DNA of 64,000 bases, taken from assembly GCF_900182695.1 (NCBI RefSeq), contig NZ_FXTK01000005.1, forward strand, positions 186,001-250,000. The letters run 5' to 3'. The DNA comes from Paracoccus laeviglucosivorans. GTDB lineage: Bacteria; Pseudomonadota; Alphaproteobacteria; Rhodobacterales; Rhodobacteraceae. Of this stretch, positions 29,024-38,023 are shown in pieces; the stretch's first letter is position 1, and each line of letters opens with the position of its first letter. The notes beneath the pieces are model-generated. The model was not told the origin of the DNA. It made no database searches and worked only from the letters and a program-made list of their open reading frames with translations. The translations under genes and the position numbers were made by a program.

Positions 29024-29688
29024 CGCAGAACCGCAGCACCGCCGTGATGCAGCGCCGGGTCGAGCCGCATGACAGCCTGGACGATTTCCCGACACCGCCA
29101 TGGGCCACGCGCGCGGTATGCGAGTGGCTGCTGGCGCAGGGCGGGCACTGTCAGCCGCTTTCCAGCCTGTTGGTGCGTGAGCCTTGCGCCAATCGCGGCC
29201 ACATGGTTGCCGCGCTACGCGAGTTCTTTGGCACAGTCGATGCCGCAGATATCCACGACTACGGCGCTGGCTTTCCGGTGCGCGATTACCTGTTCGGGCC
29301 GCTGCCAGCGGCAGTGCATTGGACGTTCATGAACCCGCCATTTCGCCTTGCGGAACAGTTCATCCAGCGCGCCTTGGCCACATCCCGTGACGGCGTGGCT
29401 GTCATCGTTCGGTCGGCGTTTCTGGAGGGTGTGGGCCGGTTCCGGGATCTGTTCAGCGCCCTGCCGCCCAGCGACATTCTGCAGTTCTCGGAACGCGTCG
29501 TGATGCATAAGGGCAAGCTGTCGCCCAAGGGCAGCACGGCCACCTCTTATAGCTGGATCGTCTGGCGGCGCGGTTTCGTGGCCGATCATCCCCGCTTTCA
29601 TTGGATCCCGCCATGCCGCGCGCGGCTGGAGCGGAAAGAAGATTACGCGGCGTATTGCGATGCGCCTGCGACTGGAGGCTTGCTTTGA
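29020..29688 (+). CDS. Phage DNA methyltransferase-like protein
   Basis: 222 residues from TTG 29020, which overlaps the preceding TGA. Motif IV NPPF lies near 105-108. The N-terminal DDFPTPPWATRAV and a VREPCANRGHMVAAL segment (motif I-like, E-P-C-A-N-R-G) fit N6-adenine-type methyltransferases found in phages. There is no partner endonuclease, so it is an orphan enzyme, probably modifying phage DNA against host restriction (inference). Next gene overlaps by 4 nt. Confidence 0.75.
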   Translation: MTQNRSTAVMQRRVEPHDSLDDFPTPPWATRAVCEWLLAQGGHCQPLSSLLVREPCANRGHMVAALREFFGTVDAADIHDYGAGFPVRDYLFGPLPAAVHWTFMNPPFRLAEQFIQRALATSRDGVAVIVRSAFLEGVGRFRDLFSALPPSDILQFSERVVMHKGKLSPKGSTATSYSWIVWRRGFVADHPRFHWIPPCRARLERKEDYAAYCDAPATGGLL

Positions 29689-30344
29689 ACCCATCAGATG
29701 CCCGCGACGACACGCCCGAGATTGTGGGCGAGTTCTGGGCTTATCCGCTTCGGCACGGCGATCGGCTGCAAAGCTATGACTGGATGCCGCTTTACGTTGA
29801 ACGGCTGCTGTCATCCCGCTTCGTCGCGCGGATGATCTACCAAGAACGGCGGCAGGACATCGGCACGGCTCTGCTGCTGTGGTCGGCCAGCATGAAACAG
29901 GATCCCGCTGGCACATTGCCCGATGACGATATCGAGCTCGCCCAGCTGGCGCGGTTCGGTGCGGATGTCGATGGCTGGCGTGAGGCCCGCGCGGGCGCGC
30001 TATATGGTTGGCGCGCGGCGCATATCGATGACGCGCCGCCCGGTGCATTGCCGCGCCTCGGCCATCCCGTGATCGCGGAAATCGCGCAGGAACAGTTCAA
30101 GCGCAAGCGGGGCCGCGAACGCGGACGCGAGGTTGCATCTTGGGCCACGGCCAAGTCGCGCGTTCGCAGCAAGCTTCGCGATGCCAAGCACGCGCGCATT
30201 GCCGAAAATGACTTCGCAGTCGAGCAAATCGCGGAATGGCTGCGAGATAACGACCTCTACGTCACCACGGAAAACGTTCGGGTCGCGATGGAAACGGTCA
30301 TGGGGGCACCGAAGGTGGTTTCCATGAATGGCGGGGGTGTCTGA
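29685..30344 (+). CDS. DUF1376-type replication-region protein
   Basis: 219 residues. The start is TTG 29685 behind GGAGG at 29674-29678, with TTGA overlap. The N-terminal half (DWMPLYVERLLSSRF, ALLLWSASMKQDPAGTLPDDDIELA) fits DUF1376 (YdaU-like), often found at phage replication loci. The C-terminal half is basic (KRKRGRERGREV) with a helix-turn-helix-like end. The role is probably origin recognition or helicase loading, by context. Confidence 0.75.
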   Translation: MNPSDARDDTPEIVGEFWAYPLRHGDRLQSYDWMPLYVERLLSSRFVARMIYQERRQDIGTALLLWSASMKQDPAGTLPDDDIELAQLARFGADVDGWREARAGALYGWRAAHIDDAPPGALPRLGHPVIAEIAQEQFKRKRGRERGREVASWATAKSRVRSKLRDAKHARIAENDFAVEQIAEWLRDNDLYVTTENVRVAMETVMGAPKVVSMNGGGV

Positions 30345-30580
30345 CGGTCGGAAAGCCGTGATGTAAGGAACTGTAATCGCGCTGAAATCAACTGAAATGA
30401 ACTGTAATGATTACAGTTGGTGACAGTCGGATTTCGGCAAGTTTTCAGGCCCGCAACTGTAATTGCCCTACAGGACAAGGACAGAACATCACACCGACAA
30501 AGACATGACATGAAATTCCTTAGAGGGGCCGAACGGCGGTTCCTGTGGATAAGTCGAGTGGCTGGGGAAAGGGGATTGCG
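30345..30580 (+). other. Candidate prophage replication origin: iterons and a DnaA box
   Basis: A 236-bp gene-free gap between two replication-region genes. AACTGTAAT occurs at 30369-30377, 30400-30408 and 30455-30463, with one-base or two-base variants at 30380 and 30390. Copies 30369/30380/30390/30400 are spaced 10-11 bp. 30400-30418 forms a perfect palindrome with ATTACAGTT. TGTGGATAA, a perfect DnaA box on the minus strand, lies at 30544-30552. Origin function is inferred. Confidence 0.6.
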
Positions 30581-31150
30581 ATGACTTTGCCAAATGCCGA
30601 AGCCAAAGCGCGTGTTGACGTGCTGCTGATCCAGCCCTTGGCGGGGCTTGGCTACAAGCGCAAGCGCGGAGCAAGCGCCAATGCGCAGGACGAAATGCTC
30701 GATCGTCTGCGCGGGCGGCTGGCCTATATGACCGATGCAAACCTGCGCGGCATGGTTGATCTGATCCTGCGCCACGCGGTCAAAGGCCAATGGCCGGATG
30801 AGGGGTTGATCAGAGCTTGGGCCTATACCCTGCAATGCCCGCCGCCACGCGACTGCGATTATGCGATGAGCCTGATCCGCTCGGCCATGGGGCGCGCCGC
30901 CCGCGATGAGGGCTGGGCGGTCGAACTGTTCCAGATCGCCAAGCGCATCGGCCCGCCGCCCGGTCGCTACATCATCGCGCAATTGAAGGATGAGGCCGAA
31001 CAGAACCGGCGGCGGCGCATCGTCATCAGCGAAAATATTCAGGCCGGGCTGGCCAGCGATGCCGACAAGGCGTGGCTGGCCGAATGGCATCAAGACATGG
31101 CCGATATCGAGGCCATCCAATCCGGGCAAGCAGAGGGGCAAGCCGCATGA
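30581..31150 (+). CDS. Replication-region protein, unknown
   Basis: 189 residues from ATG 30581 behind AAAGGGG. Helical. Includes DEMLDRLRGRLAYMTDANLRGMVDL and PPPRDCDYAMSLIRSAM. It lies directly after the candidate origin and is coupled by ATGA to the next gene, so a replication role is possible, but no family is recognised. Confidence 0.6.
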   Translation: MTLPNAEAKARVDVLLIQPLAGLGYKRKRGASANAQDEMLDRLRGRLAYMTDANLRGMVDLILRHAVKGQWPDEGLIRAWAYTLQCPPPRDCDYAMSLIRSAMGRAARDEGWAVELFQIAKRIGPPPGRYIIAQLKDEAEQNRRRRIVISENIQAGLASDADKAWLAEWHQDMADIEAIQSGQAEGQAA

Positions 31151-31929
31151 AGGACATGGTTGAAATGGAACAGGACGATGTTCTGGGTGGCGGAGTTGTG
31201 TTCGATCGCGAGGCTGGGCGGGAACGTCTGATCGGCGAGCGGGCGCGGCTGGATGCCATCCTTGCCCGCGCCACGCCTGCGGTCGGGTGCGGGCCGGGCA
31301 TCCCGGTCGCACCTGCCCGTGGTCTACAGGTTGCGGTGACACCGCATGTCAACGCGCCCAAGCCCGATGCGATCGGTCGCAGGGACGATTACATCACCCA
31401 GTTCACCGGCTGGGAAGGGTTCAAGGCGTCACGCGCTGCCGACATCTTCGATGACCTCGACCGGCGCGCGGCTGCCCGGACAGACAAGGACGGCAAACCG
31501 TGCAAGTCGCCCTTCACCCGATCGCAGGTGACGGTGGCACGACTTTATCGCGATCTGGTCGAGCGGCATGACGCGGGCGGCATGAAATGCGCCAGCATGG
31601 AAGCGCGCGGCGGTGGTGGCATCAGCGGTGGCGAGTTCATTGATGCCTTTGTCGCCGAAGGGCAGGCCATTGCTTGGATGCAGAAACAGATCGGCGGCGG
31701 CGTTGCCATGTCAGTGCGTCGGGTTCGGCCATCGGCGCGCGGTCAGGCCGGGGCGCAGATCATTGGCGATCGCGCTTTGGTTGATGCGATCTGCCTGCAT
31801 GGTCGCTCTTTCCGTGACGTTCTTGAACGGCATGGTTGGGCGGTGTCTGGGCAGAATGTGAAGTCACTGCACGCGGCACTGGCTGCCGCGCTGGACCGAA
31901 TGAATGGTGCCCCGCATAAAAGTTCTTGA
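31147..31929 (+). CDS. Last early-region protein, unknown (possible late regulator)
   Basis: 260 residues. N-terminal helical region; central RDDYITQFTGWEGFKASRAADIFDDLDRRA and FTRSQVTVARLYRDLVERHD; C-terminal segment ALVDAICLHGRSFRDVLERHGW, which could be a helix-turn-helix. Located just before the late module and an intervening hairpin, where antiterminators or late activators often sit. That role is inference only. Confidence 0.6.
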   Translation: MKDMVEMEQDDVLGGGVVFDREAGRERLIGERARLDAILARATPAVGCGPGIPVAPARGLQVAVTPHVNAPKPDAIGRRDDYITQFTGWEGFKASRAADIFDDLDRRAAARTDKDGKPCKSPFTRSQVTVARLYRDLVERHDAGGMKCASMEARGGGGISGGEFIDAFVAEGQAIAWMQKQIGGGVAMSVRRVRPSARGQAGAQIIGDRALVDAICLHGRSFRDVLERHGWAVSGQNVKSLHAALAAALDRMNGAPHKSS

Positions 31930-31975
31930 CCGCTTATATCACACGGCCATATACCTTTTGACATCATCTAGAAGT

Positions 31976-32010
31976 GCGCCCGCAGGGATAATCCCTTGCG
32001 GGCGCTTCTC
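31976..32010 (+). terminator. Terminator between early and late regions
   Basis: GCGCCCGC-AGGG / CCCT-T-GCGGGCGC hairpin (12-bp stem with one bulge) followed by TTCTCGTT, 46 nt after the preceding stop and directly before the HNH gene. Confidence 0.7.
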
Positions 32011-32024
32011 GTTGCGAGGTCACC

Positions 32025-32372
32025 ATGTCGCGCCACCCGCTTTACAAGACGGCGCGCTGGAGAAAGGGTCGCCTCGCACATCTCAGGGCTGAACCGCTCT
32101 GCCGTCTATGCCGCCAACGCGGGCTGTTGAATGACGGGTCGCTGACCTTGGCGGGCGACAGCCAGTCGAACCGGCGGCGCAGGTTCCTTGTCGTTGACCA
32201 CATCGTCCCGCATCGCGGTGACCTCGACCTTTTCTGGGATACGACCAACTGGCAGACCCTCTGCCCGGATCATCACGACATCATCAAACAGCGCGAAGAG
32301 GTTCGGGGTTACTCGAACGAACGCGGGCCGGACGGCTGGCCGATCGATCCAGCGCACCCTGCCAACCGCTGA
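32025..32372 (+). CDS. HNH endonuclease
   Basis: 115 residues. Zinc ligands CRLC near 26-29 and CPDHH near 80-84, with the catalytic VDHIVPHRGD near 57-66 and a WQTL helix start. A stand-alone HNH directly upstream of TerS/TerL is typical of HK97-like cos phages, where it assists the large terminase in cos cleavage (established for HK97 gp74). Confidence 0.93.
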   Translation: MSRHPLYKTARWRKGRLAHLRAEPLCRLCRQRGLLNDGSLTLAGDSQSNRRRRFLVVDHIVPHRGDLDLFWDTTNWQTLCPDHHDIIKQREEVRGYSNERGPDGWPIDPAHPANR

Positions 32373-32523
32373 TCGCCCCGGATCGATGGGACCGGGTCAA
32401 AGGGGGGGTGGGGAAAAGCTGGGAGGTCGGCAGTCCCGGACCGGAGGGGGACGCTTTCTGTGTGCGAACCTGAAATTGAATAGAAAAAGCCACCTCTTGA
32501 GGGAGTAAGGAAGGGATTTAGCC
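32373..32523 (+). other. Gap between HNH and TerS, likely packaging (cos) region
   Basis: 151 bp without a gene, with a G-rich run near 32400-32420 (AAGGGGGGGTGGGG). In phages with HNH next to TerS the cos site usually lies near here. No overhang can be defined from sequence alone. A GAGGGAGTAAGG ribosome site lies just before TerS. Confidence 0.35.
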
Positions 32524-32997
32524 ATGGCTCGGGGTCGCAAGCCTGCCGAAAGTGTCGTCGTTCCGATGAAGGACGGCGAATCCGGTCACAACTTGCAGGC
32601 CCGTGCTTTGGCAAAGGCGGCGCAGCTGCGTCCCGAAGGTCTGCTGGATGAAGTGCGCTGGGTTTACGACCGGCTCGCACCGCCGCTCTGCCATCCGACG
32701 AAAGACCGTCTCAACGAGGCGAATGTGTTCATGTTCGTCCAGCTTTGCCGATCGGTCGTGCGATATGAGCGTTACACCGTGCTGCTGGAGGAAGAGGGCG
32801 AGACCTATACCGCCAAAACGCGCAATGGCACGCAGCAGAAATCCCGACCCGAGGTCGCCCAGCTGAATGAGACGTGGCGACAGATCCGCGCGCTGGCCAG
32901 CGATTTCGGCATGACGCCTGCCGCTGAGCGGGCTCTGGGAGGCTCGGGTCAGATGGGCTTCAACTTTGGCGGTGACAACGATGACGATTTCACCTGA
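32524..32997 (+). CDS. terS: Terminase small subunit, P27 family
   Basis: 157 residues. Binds packaging-site DNA and delivers it to TerL. N-terminal basic start (ARGRKPAE), AQLRPEGLLDEVRWVYDRLAPPL, and C-terminal ALASDFGMTPAAERALGG, typical of P27-family subunits. Its end overlaps the TerL start by 17 nt. Confidence 0.88.
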   Translation: MARGRKPAESVVVPMKDGESGHNLQARALAKAAQLRPEGLLDEVRWVYDRLAPPLCHPTKDRLNEANVFMFVQLCRSVVRYERYTVLLEEEGETYTAKTRNGTQQKSRPEVAQLNETWRQIRALASDFGMTPAAERALGGSGQMGFNFGGDNDDDFT

Positions 32998-34804
32998 TTT
33001 CGCCAGCGATCGTTACAGGGCTGATCCTGTGACCGCATGGGCAGAGGATGTGGTGGCCGGTCTGATCATCGCGGGGCCGCATGTTCGGGACGCAGCGGCG
33101 CGGCATTTACGCGATCTCGAAGACGGCCCGGCGCGCGGTCTTCTCTGGGATGTGGATGCGGCAAAGAATGTCATCGGTTGGTTTGCCCGCAACCTGCGGC
33201 TCAATGGTGGTCAGTTCGAAGGTAAGCCGTTCATCCTGCATCCCAGCCAAGCGTTCCGTGTCGGTTCGCTCTTCGGCTGGAAACGCGCGGCCACAGGGCT
33301 GCGCCGGTTCCGGCGCTTCTATGATGAGGAAGGCAAGGGCAACGGCAAAAGCCCCATGCTGGGCGGCATCGGCCTTTACCTGATGATCGCGGATGGCGAG
33401 GCGCGCGCCGAAGTCTATTCAGCCGCGGCGAACAAGGATCAGGCGCGCATCCTCTTTGCTGACGCCGTCGCCATGGTCGAGCAGTCGCCGCGCCTGTCGA
33501 GCCGCGTCGAGATGCAGGGCCAGAATCCGGTCTGGCAGATGAGTTATCGCGGCAAGGATGGCGGCAAGCGCTATTTCAAACCGATCGCGAACGAGGCGAA
33601 ATCCGGCGGCAAGTCGGGGCCTCGACCCCATGCCGCGCTCTGCGATGAGGTGCATGAGCATCCCAACCGCGACACCATCGATCTCTTGGAACGCGGCTTC
33701 AAGTTCCGGCTCCAGCCGCTTCTGTGCATGGCGACGAACAGCGGGTCCGATCGCAAGTCGATCTGCTGGGAAGAGCATCAGCATGGCGTCCGGGTCGCGT
33801 CCGGTATCGTGGAAGACGATACCACGTTCGCTTTCGTGTGTTCGCTGGATGACGGCGACGACTGGGAAAACGACCCTTCATGCTGGGTCAAGGCGAACCC
33901 GCTGCTGGGTGCGACCATCACCGAAGAGTGGCTGGCGGCGCAGGTTGAACAGGCCAAGAAGATGCCGGGCAAGCGCAACGGTATCGCCCGGCTGCACTTC
34001 TGCGAATGGACGCAGGCGCAAAAGGCCGCGATCAAGCGCGAGTCCTGGCTTAAATGCGTGGGCAAGGTCGATCTGGATGAGATGATCGAACGCGGTTACC
34101 CCTGCTATGGTGGCCTCGATCTCAGCCAGACCCGCGACTTTACGGCGCTGACATTGGTCTGGCTGATCGATCCGACGCGGGACGCCGAGCGTTTTGCTTC
34201 GCACACGTGGTTCTGGACCCCCAAGGATACGCTGGCCGATCGCGCGGCGGTCGATCAGACGCCCTATGATCTTTGGGAACGGCAGGGCTTTCTGGAGGCC
34301 ATTCCGGGGGAACGCCTGAAATATGCGTGGCTGGCCGATGCAATTGCGCGCATCAATGCCCGTTTCGCGCCGCAGGCGATCGGCTGCGACCAGTATGGAC
34401 TGGAGCGTTTGCAGGAACACATGACCGATATCGGCGCGACGATTCCGGCAGAGATCCACCCGCAGGGGTTCCAAAAGCGCGTGCTTGAGAAAGACCCGAA
34501 GGCACCCGAGGGCCAGCAGGAAATCTACCTGTGGATGCCGGACAGCATCAACAAACTCGAAGCCGCCATCAGCGAGGAGCGTATCTTGATCGATCATAAT
34601 CCGCTGCTCGATTCTATGGCCGCGAGCGTCGTCTATGCCGAGAACCGCACCGGGCACCGGATGTTTGACAAGCCGAATGCCTATGGGCGGATCGACGGCA
34701 TGGTGTCGAAAGCCATGGGCGTCGGCATGGCGCTCTGCCGCGCCCCGAAAGAGGCCGAGAAGAAACGCCTCAATTCCTACTTCAAAAGCTTGGTGCCCAC
34801 ATGA
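32981..34804 (+). CDS. terL: Terminase large subunit
   Basis: 607 residues. Packaging motor with ATPase and nuclease. Walker A is GKGNGKS at 118-124, Walker B ends ALCDE at 219-223, and a nuclease aspartate is at D380 in YGGLDLSQTRDF. The length matches HK97-type Terminase_1 proteins. The ATG at 32981 was chosen because a five-codon-earlier ATG lacks a ribosome site. Coupled to the portal gene by ATGA. Confidence 0.95.
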   Translation: MTISPDFASDRYRADPVTAWAEDVVAGLIIAGPHVRDAAARHLRDLEDGPARGLLWDVDAAKNVIGWFARNLRLNGGQFEGKPFILHPSQAFRVGSLFGWKRAATGLRRFRRFYDEEGKGNGKSPMLGGIGLYLMIADGEARAEVYSAAANKDQARILFADAVAMVEQSPRLSSRVEMQGQNPVWQMSYRGKDGGKRYFKPIANEAKSGGKSGPRPHAALCDEVHEHPNRDTIDLLERGFKFRLQPLLCMATNSGSDRKSICWEEHQHGVRVASGIVEDDTTFAFVCSLDDGDDWENDPSCWVKANPLLGATITEEWLAAQVEQAKKMPGKRNGIARLHFCEWTQAQKAAIKRESWLKCVGKVDLDEMIERGYPCYGGLDLSQTRDFTALTLVWLIDPTRDAERFASHTWFWTPKDTLADRAAVDQTPYDLWERQGFLEAIPGERLKYAWLADAIARINARFAPQAIGCDQYGLERLQEHMTDIGATIPAEIHPQGFQKRVLEKDPKAPEGQQEIYLWMPDSINKLEAAISEERILIDHNPLLDSMAASVVYAENRTGHRMFDKPNAYGRIDGMVSKAMGVGMALCRAPKEAEKKRLNSYFKSLVPT

Positions 34805-36036
34805 ACTTGCTGCGCAAAATGTTCGGTTGGGCGGACGGAAAACGGCCCCTCGACCTCAAGAAACCGATGTCCGAACAGAGCGCCGCGCGCGCCATGGAAA
34901 CTGGATTTGAGGTGAGCGCCCGCAGCAGCATGGCGCTGTCTGGTGTCTGGGGCTGTGTCAATCTGCTGGCGGGCACGATCAGTTCCCTCCCTCTGCAAGT
35001 GTATGCCAGCGGTAAGGATGGCGCGCGGGACATCCTGCGTGACCATCCGCTATATTCGGTGCTGCATGACAGCCCCAACCACGACCAGACCGCCTTGGAT
35101 TTCTGGGATCTCCAGACCATGGCGATCGAACTTTGGGGCAATGCCTATGCCCGTAAAGAAAGACTGCGCGGGCGGGTCATCGGCCTGACACCTGTGCGGC
35201 CGGACATCGTGAAGGTGTCGCGGGCCAGCGATGGTGTGCTGCGCTACCGATGGTCAGAGAATGGCAAAAGCCACGAGGTCACCGAAGACGACATGCTGCA
35301 TATCCGGGGGCCGGGCGGGGATGCATTGGGTGGGCTGTCTACGCTGACCTTCGCGCGCCCGACCTTTTCTCTGGCCATGGCGGCGAACGTCACTGCTGCG
35401 GCTATGTTCAAGAACGGTCTGCGGCCTTCCGGTGCTTTGCAGTTCGCTGACTGGCTATCGGACGAGAACCGAGAGATTGCGCGCACCTATATGGTCGAGG
35501 GCTTTATGGGCGCGGCCAATACCGGCAAGCCGTTCGTGGCAGAGGGCGGCGTGACATGGAGCGCCTTCAGCATCACGCCGGAAGATGCCCAGATGCTGGA
35601 ATCGCGCGGTTTCTCGATCGAGGAAATCTGCCGGTTCTTCGGTGTGCCGCCGGTGATGATCCAGCACAGCTCAGCCACGACCAGCTGGCCCACGGGCGTC
35701 GAACAGCAGGTGCTTCTGTTTCAGAAGTTCACGCTGCGCCGCCGCCTTAAGCGGATAGAGGCGGCGCTGGAAAAGCAGCTTTTGACCACGGCAGACCGGG
35801 CCAAAGGCGTTCGGATCGAGTTCAATCTCGAAGGGCTGCTGCGCGGCGACAGCGCAGGCCGGGCCGCGTTTTACAAGTCTGGCCTGAATGACGGCTGGCT
35901 GACGATCAACGAGGTGCGCGGCAAGGAAAACCTGCCGCCTGTCGAAGGCGGCGATGTGCCGCGTATCCAGAAACAGAACGTGCCGATCTCAGCGCTGCAA
36001 GGGCTGATCGACGGTGCCGGTTCGGATGAGGTCTGA
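34801..36036 (+). CDS. Phage portal protein, HK97 family
   Basis: 411 residues. Forms the dodecameric ring at the DNA-entry vertex. SLPLQVYASGKDGARDILRDHPLY and GVPPVMIQHSSATTSWPTGVEQQ are hallmark segments of the HK97 gp3 family. The ATGA overlap with TerL indicates coupled translation. Confidence 0.95.
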   Translation: MNLLRKMFGWADGKRPLDLKKPMSEQSAARAMETGFEVSARSSMALSGVWGCVNLLAGTISSLPLQVYASGKDGARDILRDHPLYSVLHDSPNHDQTALDFWDLQTMAIELWGNAYARKERLRGRVIGLTPVRPDIVKVSRASDGVLRYRWSENGKSHEVTEDDMLHIRGPGGDALGGLSTLTFARPTFSLAMAANVTAAAMFKNGLRPSGALQFADWLSDENREIARTYMVEGFMGAANTGKPFVAEGGVTWSAFSITPEDAQMLESRGFSIEEICRFFGVPPVMIQHSSATTSWPTGVEQQVLLFQKFTLRRRLKRIEAALEKQLLTTADRAKGVRIEFNLEGLLRGDSAGRAAFYKSGLNDGWLTINEVRGKENLPPVEGGDVPRIQKQNVPISALQGLIDGAGSDEV

Positions 36037-36037
36037 C

Positions 36038-36709
36038 ATGCAGGTCAAAACAGGTGCCGCGCTTCTCGATATCAAGGCGCTCGGCGACAAGGGAAGCTTC
36101 GAAGGCTACGCCAGCACCTTCGGCGGTGATCCCGACAGCTACGGCGATATCATCGCTGCCGGTGCCTATACCGAAACGCTGGCCGCCCCTAAGGCGCGCG
36201 GCACCATGCCGAAGATGTTCTGGCAGCACGATCCGCGCGAGCCGATCGGCAAATGGCTGGAGGCCAGTGAGGACGATAAGGGTTTGCTGGTCAGCGGTCA
36301 GCTGAATATGGGCGTGCAGCGGGGCCGCGAGGCTTACGAGCTTTTGAAGGCGGGCGACATCGACGGGTTGTCGATCGGCTACCGGATCAAGGGCTACGAG
36401 GTCGATGAGGACAACGATATCTGGACGCTGACCAAGCTGGACCTGATGGAAGTTTCGGTTGTCAGCATCGGCGCCAATAAGAACGCGACCATCGCATCCG
36501 TAAAGTCGGAACGGCGGTTGCACGAAATCACGGAAAAGCTTCGGGCCGGGGACCGGCTTTCGGAGCGGGAGTTTGAGGATCTGCTGAAGGGGGCCTTCAG
36601 CCTCTCGAACTCGCAGGCGGAGCGTGCCGCGCGCGTCCACCTGAAAGGTCAGGGGGAACCTGACGATGCGGCTACGGGCCTTGCATTCCTGCAGGCTCTC
36701 GCGGGCTGA
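36038..36709 (+). CDS. HK97-type prohead protease
   Basis: 223 residues. Cleaves the capsid N-terminal scaffold during maturation. GYASTFGGDPDSYGD, a likely catalytic histidine in FWQHDPREPIG and DIDGLSIGYRI fit the U35 family. The start at 36038 sits behind GATGAGG. Confidence 0.92.
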   Translation: MQVKTGAALLDIKALGDKGSFEGYASTFGGDPDSYGDIIAAGAYTETLAAPKARGTMPKMFWQHDPREPIGKWLEASEDDKGLLVSGQLNMGVQRGREAYELLKAGDIDGLSIGYRIKGYEVDEDNDIWTLTKLDLMEVSVVSIGANKNATIASVKSERRLHEITEKLRAGDRLSEREFEDLLKGAFSLSNSQAERAARVHLKGQGEPDDAATGLAFLQALAG

Positions 36710-36742
36710 ACGCCCGGTTTCCACACATAAAGGAGGTTCCCC

Positions 36743-37954
36743 ATGTCGGGACAGAAAACGCCCGAGCAACTCGCGGCGGAGTTCAAGGCTGCGCAGGACG
36801 AGGCCAACGCCAAGGTCAAGGCGATCGCCGAAGAGGCGCTTGGCAAGGCTAAGGCGGGCGAGGCGCTGACCGAAAAGCTGAAAGGCGATGCGGACGAAGC
36901 GCTGATCAAGATGAACGATTTGGCCGGTCAGGTCACCGAACTGGCGCAAAAGATGGCGCGCGGCGGTGGTGACGGCAAAGAGGCCGCACAGTCGCTTGGC
37001 GAACAGTTCGTGGAATCCGAAGGCTTCAAAGCGTGGGCTGATGGTCGCCCGCGTCAGGGCAAGTCGGATATGGCGGTCAAAGCTACGATCACCACGTCCA
37101 CGGTTGACGCTGCCGGTTCGGTCGGCGCGGCCACCGATCGCACGCGCCTGCCGGGTATGATCGAGCAGCCGCAGCGCCGTCTGGTCGTTCGCGACCTGAT
37201 TTCGCAAGGCCGCATCAATACCGCCGCGCTGGAATACATCCAAGAAAAGGGCTTCACCAACAACGCCGGGATGCACGCAGAAGGCACCAAGAAGCCCGAA
37301 TCCGACATCCAGCTGGAACTGATCGCGACCTCGGCGCGCACCATCGCGCACTGGATGAAAGTCTCCAAGCAGGCGCTGAGCGACGTGTCGCAGCTGCGTT
37401 CGCATATCGACAATCGTCTGCTGTTCGGCCTCGATCTGAAGGAAGAACAGCAGCTGCTGTTTGGTGACGGCGTCGGTCAGAACCTCTTGGGCATCGTGCC
37501 GCAGGCAACTGCCTACGCCATTCCGGCAGGCGTGGTCACCGAAGGTCTGACGATCATCGACACCTTGCGGATCGCGCAGCTGCCAGCCGCGCTGGCGCTG
37601 CTGCCCGCGACTGGCCACGTGCTGAACCCGATCGACTGGGCATCGATCGAGTTGCAGAAAGATGGCATGGGCCGTCATATCATCGGCCAGCCGCAGGGCA
37701 GTGCCCCGGCCAGCCTGTGGCGTCTGCCGGTTGTCGAAACCCCGGCCATGGCAGTCGGCAAGTTCCTGACCGGCGCGTTCCAGATGGGCGCGGAGGTTTT
37801 CGATCTCTGGGATTCGCGGATCGAAGTCGGTTTCGAGAATGACGACTTCACCCGCAACCTGCTGACGATCTTGGCGGAAGAGCGCATCGCGCTGGCGCTC
37901 TACCGCCCCGAAGCCTTCGTCTACGGCGACATCGCGCCCGCAGCGGGCGGCTGA
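36743..37954 (+). CDS. Major capsid protein, HK97 fold
   Basis: 403 residues. The N-terminal ~105 residues are a charged coiled-coil delta domain rich in K/E/A that acts as internal scaffold and is probably cut by the upstream protease. The following body has TFNI-like strands and a C-terminal EVGFENDDFTRNLLTILAEERIALALYRPEAFVYG, typical of HK97 gp5 relatives. An AAAGGAGGTT ribosome site precedes it, the strongest in the region, consistent with high output. Confidence 0.94.
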   Translation: MSGQKTPEQLAAEFKAAQDEANAKVKAIAEEALGKAKAGEALTEKLKGDADEALIKMNDLAGQVTELAQKMARGGGDGKEAAQSLGEQFVESEGFKAWADGRPRQGKSDMAVKATITTSTVDAAGSVGAATDRTRLPGMIEQPQRRLVVRDLISQGRINTAALEYIQEKGFTNNAGMHAEGTKKPESDIQLELIATSARTIAHWMKVSKQALSDVSQLRSHIDNRLLFGLDLKEEQQLLFGDGVGQNLLGIVPQATAYAIPAGVVTEGLTIIDTLRIAQLPAALALLPATGHVLNPIDWASIELQKDGMGRHIIGQPQGSAPASLWRLPVVETPAMAVGKFLTGAFQMGAEVFDLWDSRIEVGFENDDFTRNLLTILAEERIALALYRPEAFVYGDIAPAAGG

Positions 37955-37978
37955 TCCCCTGTTCTGAAACGAACCCTC

Positions 37979-38000
37979 GCGGGCGGCTCTGGTCGCCCGC
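37979..38000 (+). terminator. Hairpin after capsid gene, possible attenuator
   Basis: GCGGGCG / CGCCCGC stem with an 8-nt loop, 24 nt after the capsid stop and followed by GTTCATC, not a good T-run. It may partly terminate or stabilise the capsid mRNA (inference). Confidence 0.4.
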
Positions 38001-38023
38001 GTTCATCATCAGCGGAGGCTGTC

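Noticed and set aside
31958..31992. Late promoter TTGACA ... GATAAT before HNH
   Set aside because: The spacer is 23 bp, too long for a sigma-70 promoter, and the second element lies inside the terminator hairpin.
35906..37678. A 590-codon minus-strand frame across the capsid region
   Set aside because: Antisense to portal, protease and capsid genes; no domain seen.
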